NCBI GenBank assembly: GCA_947446625.1
Contig: CANFIE010000298.1
Location: 1-5,348 of the forward strand
Source of the DNA: Acetobacteraceae bacterium
GTDB taxonomy: Bacteria; Pseudomonadota; Alphaproteobacteria; Acetobacterales; Acetobacteraceae
Direction of reading: 5' to 3'
DNA length: 5,348 nt
Shown here one piece after another: positions 5,069 to 5,348 of this stretch. Within the stretch, counting starts at the first letter, position 1. Each line of letters opens with the position of its first letter. The notes beneath the pieces are model-generated. The model was not told the DNA's origin. It did not search any database and worked only from the letters and a program-made list of their open reading frames with translations. A program made the position numbers and the translations under genes.

Positions 5069-5281
5069 ATGTCCAGCAACAACGGCGCCAGATACGGCGG
5101 CCAAACAAAGCCAAAGGAACGGCAGAAGCGGGAGGGCGGCAACTACTTTGCCGTGCCTCTTGAGCAGGCTGAAGACGCCCTCACTCTCGGGCTTGAGGCT
5201 GCACTTGCAGGTCGTGTCCCGGGTGGTGGTGTAGGAGCGACGGAGCCCGGGGCGCGTAGCGAAGCCCCAGGCGAAGCGTAG
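5069..5281 (+). pseudogene. Small basic ORF apparently cut by an insertion sequence near 5210
   Basis: The ATG at 5069 follows GGAG (5057-5060) with an 8-nt gap, a good ribosome-binding site. An in-frame ATG at 4988 lacks one. The product starts MSSNNGARYGGQTKPKERQK and continues REGGNYFAVPLEQAEDALTL, then GLEAALAG, residue 47. This is a basic, disordered head followed by an amphipathic helix, as in many small DNA-binding or replication-initiation proteins. Beyond about 5210 the bases look like an insertion-sequence end, and the frame drifts into glycine/alanine filler before stopping at 5279-5281 (70 codons in all). I read it as the N-terminus of a longer island gene disrupted by the insertion. 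It could instead be an intact short ORF. The function is not recognised. Confidence 0.4.
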
Positions 5282-5348
5282 CGGAGCGCCCCGGGCGGCC
5301 ACCGCGGTGATCCTTGGTAGGGTTTGGGTTGTCGAGACCTTCAACCTG
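5211..5348. mobile_element. Probable terminal part of an IS256-like insertion sequence, transposase outside the window
   Basis: From 5211 the sequence reads GTCGTGTCCCGGGTGGTGGT then GTAGGAG. The layout GTCC-(several nt)-TGTGTA resembles the terminal inverted repeat of IS256-family elements as I remember them. It is followed by a stem-loop (5245-5296), a perfect palindrome CACCGCGGTG (5300-5309) and a segment beginning GTGATCCTTGGTAGGG that I associate with the leader before alphaproteobacterial IS256-type transposases. No transposase coding sequence is present here, so family, exact end and orientation are unproven. The boundary could be several bases either side of 5211. Confidence 0.4.
5245..5296. 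repeat. 11-bp perfect stem-loop inside the putative IS end
   Basis: GCCCGGGGCGC (5245-5255) pairs perfectly with GCGCCCCGGGC (5286-5296). The 30-nt loop contains GCGTAGCG twice (5253-5260 and 5276-5283) and GCGAAGC twice (5259-5265 and 5271-5277). Such GC-rich hairpins between the end and the transposase of an insertion sequence can block transcription entering from outside; that role is inferred. Confidence 0.7.

Larger units (their letters stand above)
1608..5348 (+). mobile_element. Integrated P4-like element/genomic island, integrase-proximal part
   Basis: Everything right of the tRNA looks acquired: a tyrosine integrase next to a tRNA 3' end, an AlpA/excisionase-like helix-turn-helix gene, short co-directional unknown ORFs with overlapping starts and stops, and a probable nested insertion sequence. 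No housekeeping gene is seen after 1607. The left limit is the tRNA 3' end. The right limit and cargo are outside the window, so whether this is a satellite prophage, an integrative mobilizable element or a degraded island cannot be decided. Confidence 0.75.

Noticed and set aside
4555..5142. 195-aa minus-strand open frame opposite the small island genes.
   Set aside because: Composition is random-looking and all neighbouring supported genes are on the plus strand with good start signals; it has no recognisable motif. Not fully excluded in 4951-5068, where plus-strand coding is absent.
1608..5348. A defence or retron-type system in the island.
   Set aside because: No reverse transcriptase, nuclease, ATPase or toxin motif is visible in any supported product; only integration and regulatory-type genes fall inside the window.

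Overview
The window is GC-rich and looks like the chromosome of an alphaproteobacterium; Rhodospirillales/Acetobacteraceae is my tentative guess from the feel of the L21, L27 and Obg proteins, not a computed placement. It joins two regions at a tRNA gene.

Left, about 1-1607, is core chromosome. On the minus strand the order of transcription is rplU (L21), rpmA (L27), then obgE (50S-assembly GTPase, cut by the left edge at residue 200). A good sigma70-like promoter lies 136 bp before rplU, and an intrinsic terminator sits in the 71-bp rpmA-obgE gap. Reading the other way on the plus strand is a tRNA-Ser(CGA) gene with its own promoter-like boxes and an encoded CCA.

Right, about 1608 to the edge, is an integrated element using the 3' end of that tRNA. 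It begins with a leader packed with TGGGGGT heptamers and two hairpins, followed by an intact P4-type (DUF4102) tyrosine integrase with the full catalytic set. Then come co-directional small genes: a doubtful 104-aa ORF, a 225-aa unknown protein, an 80-aa AlpA/excisionase-like helix-turn-helix protein, a 79-aa unknown protein joined by a TAATG overlap, and a 29-aa hydrophobic peptide joined by a GTGA overlap. This resembles the proximal module of a P4-like satellite or integrative island: recombinase first, then directionality/regulatory genes. The cargo and the second attachment site lie beyond the right edge.

At the right end a small ORF starting at 5069 appears to be interrupted near 5210 by the end of an insertion sequence. 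The bases there resemble an IS256-family terminal repeat, followed by an 11-bp stem-loop and what looks like the leader of a transposase gene outside the window. This is an inference from pattern memory and needs a database comparison.

I did not find a convincing new multi-gene system. The most interesting items are the TGGGGGT cluster with the hairpin covering the integrase ribosome-binding site, the tandem repeat before the AlpA-like gene, the G7 tract near its stop, the overlapping micro-ORF, and the nested IS.
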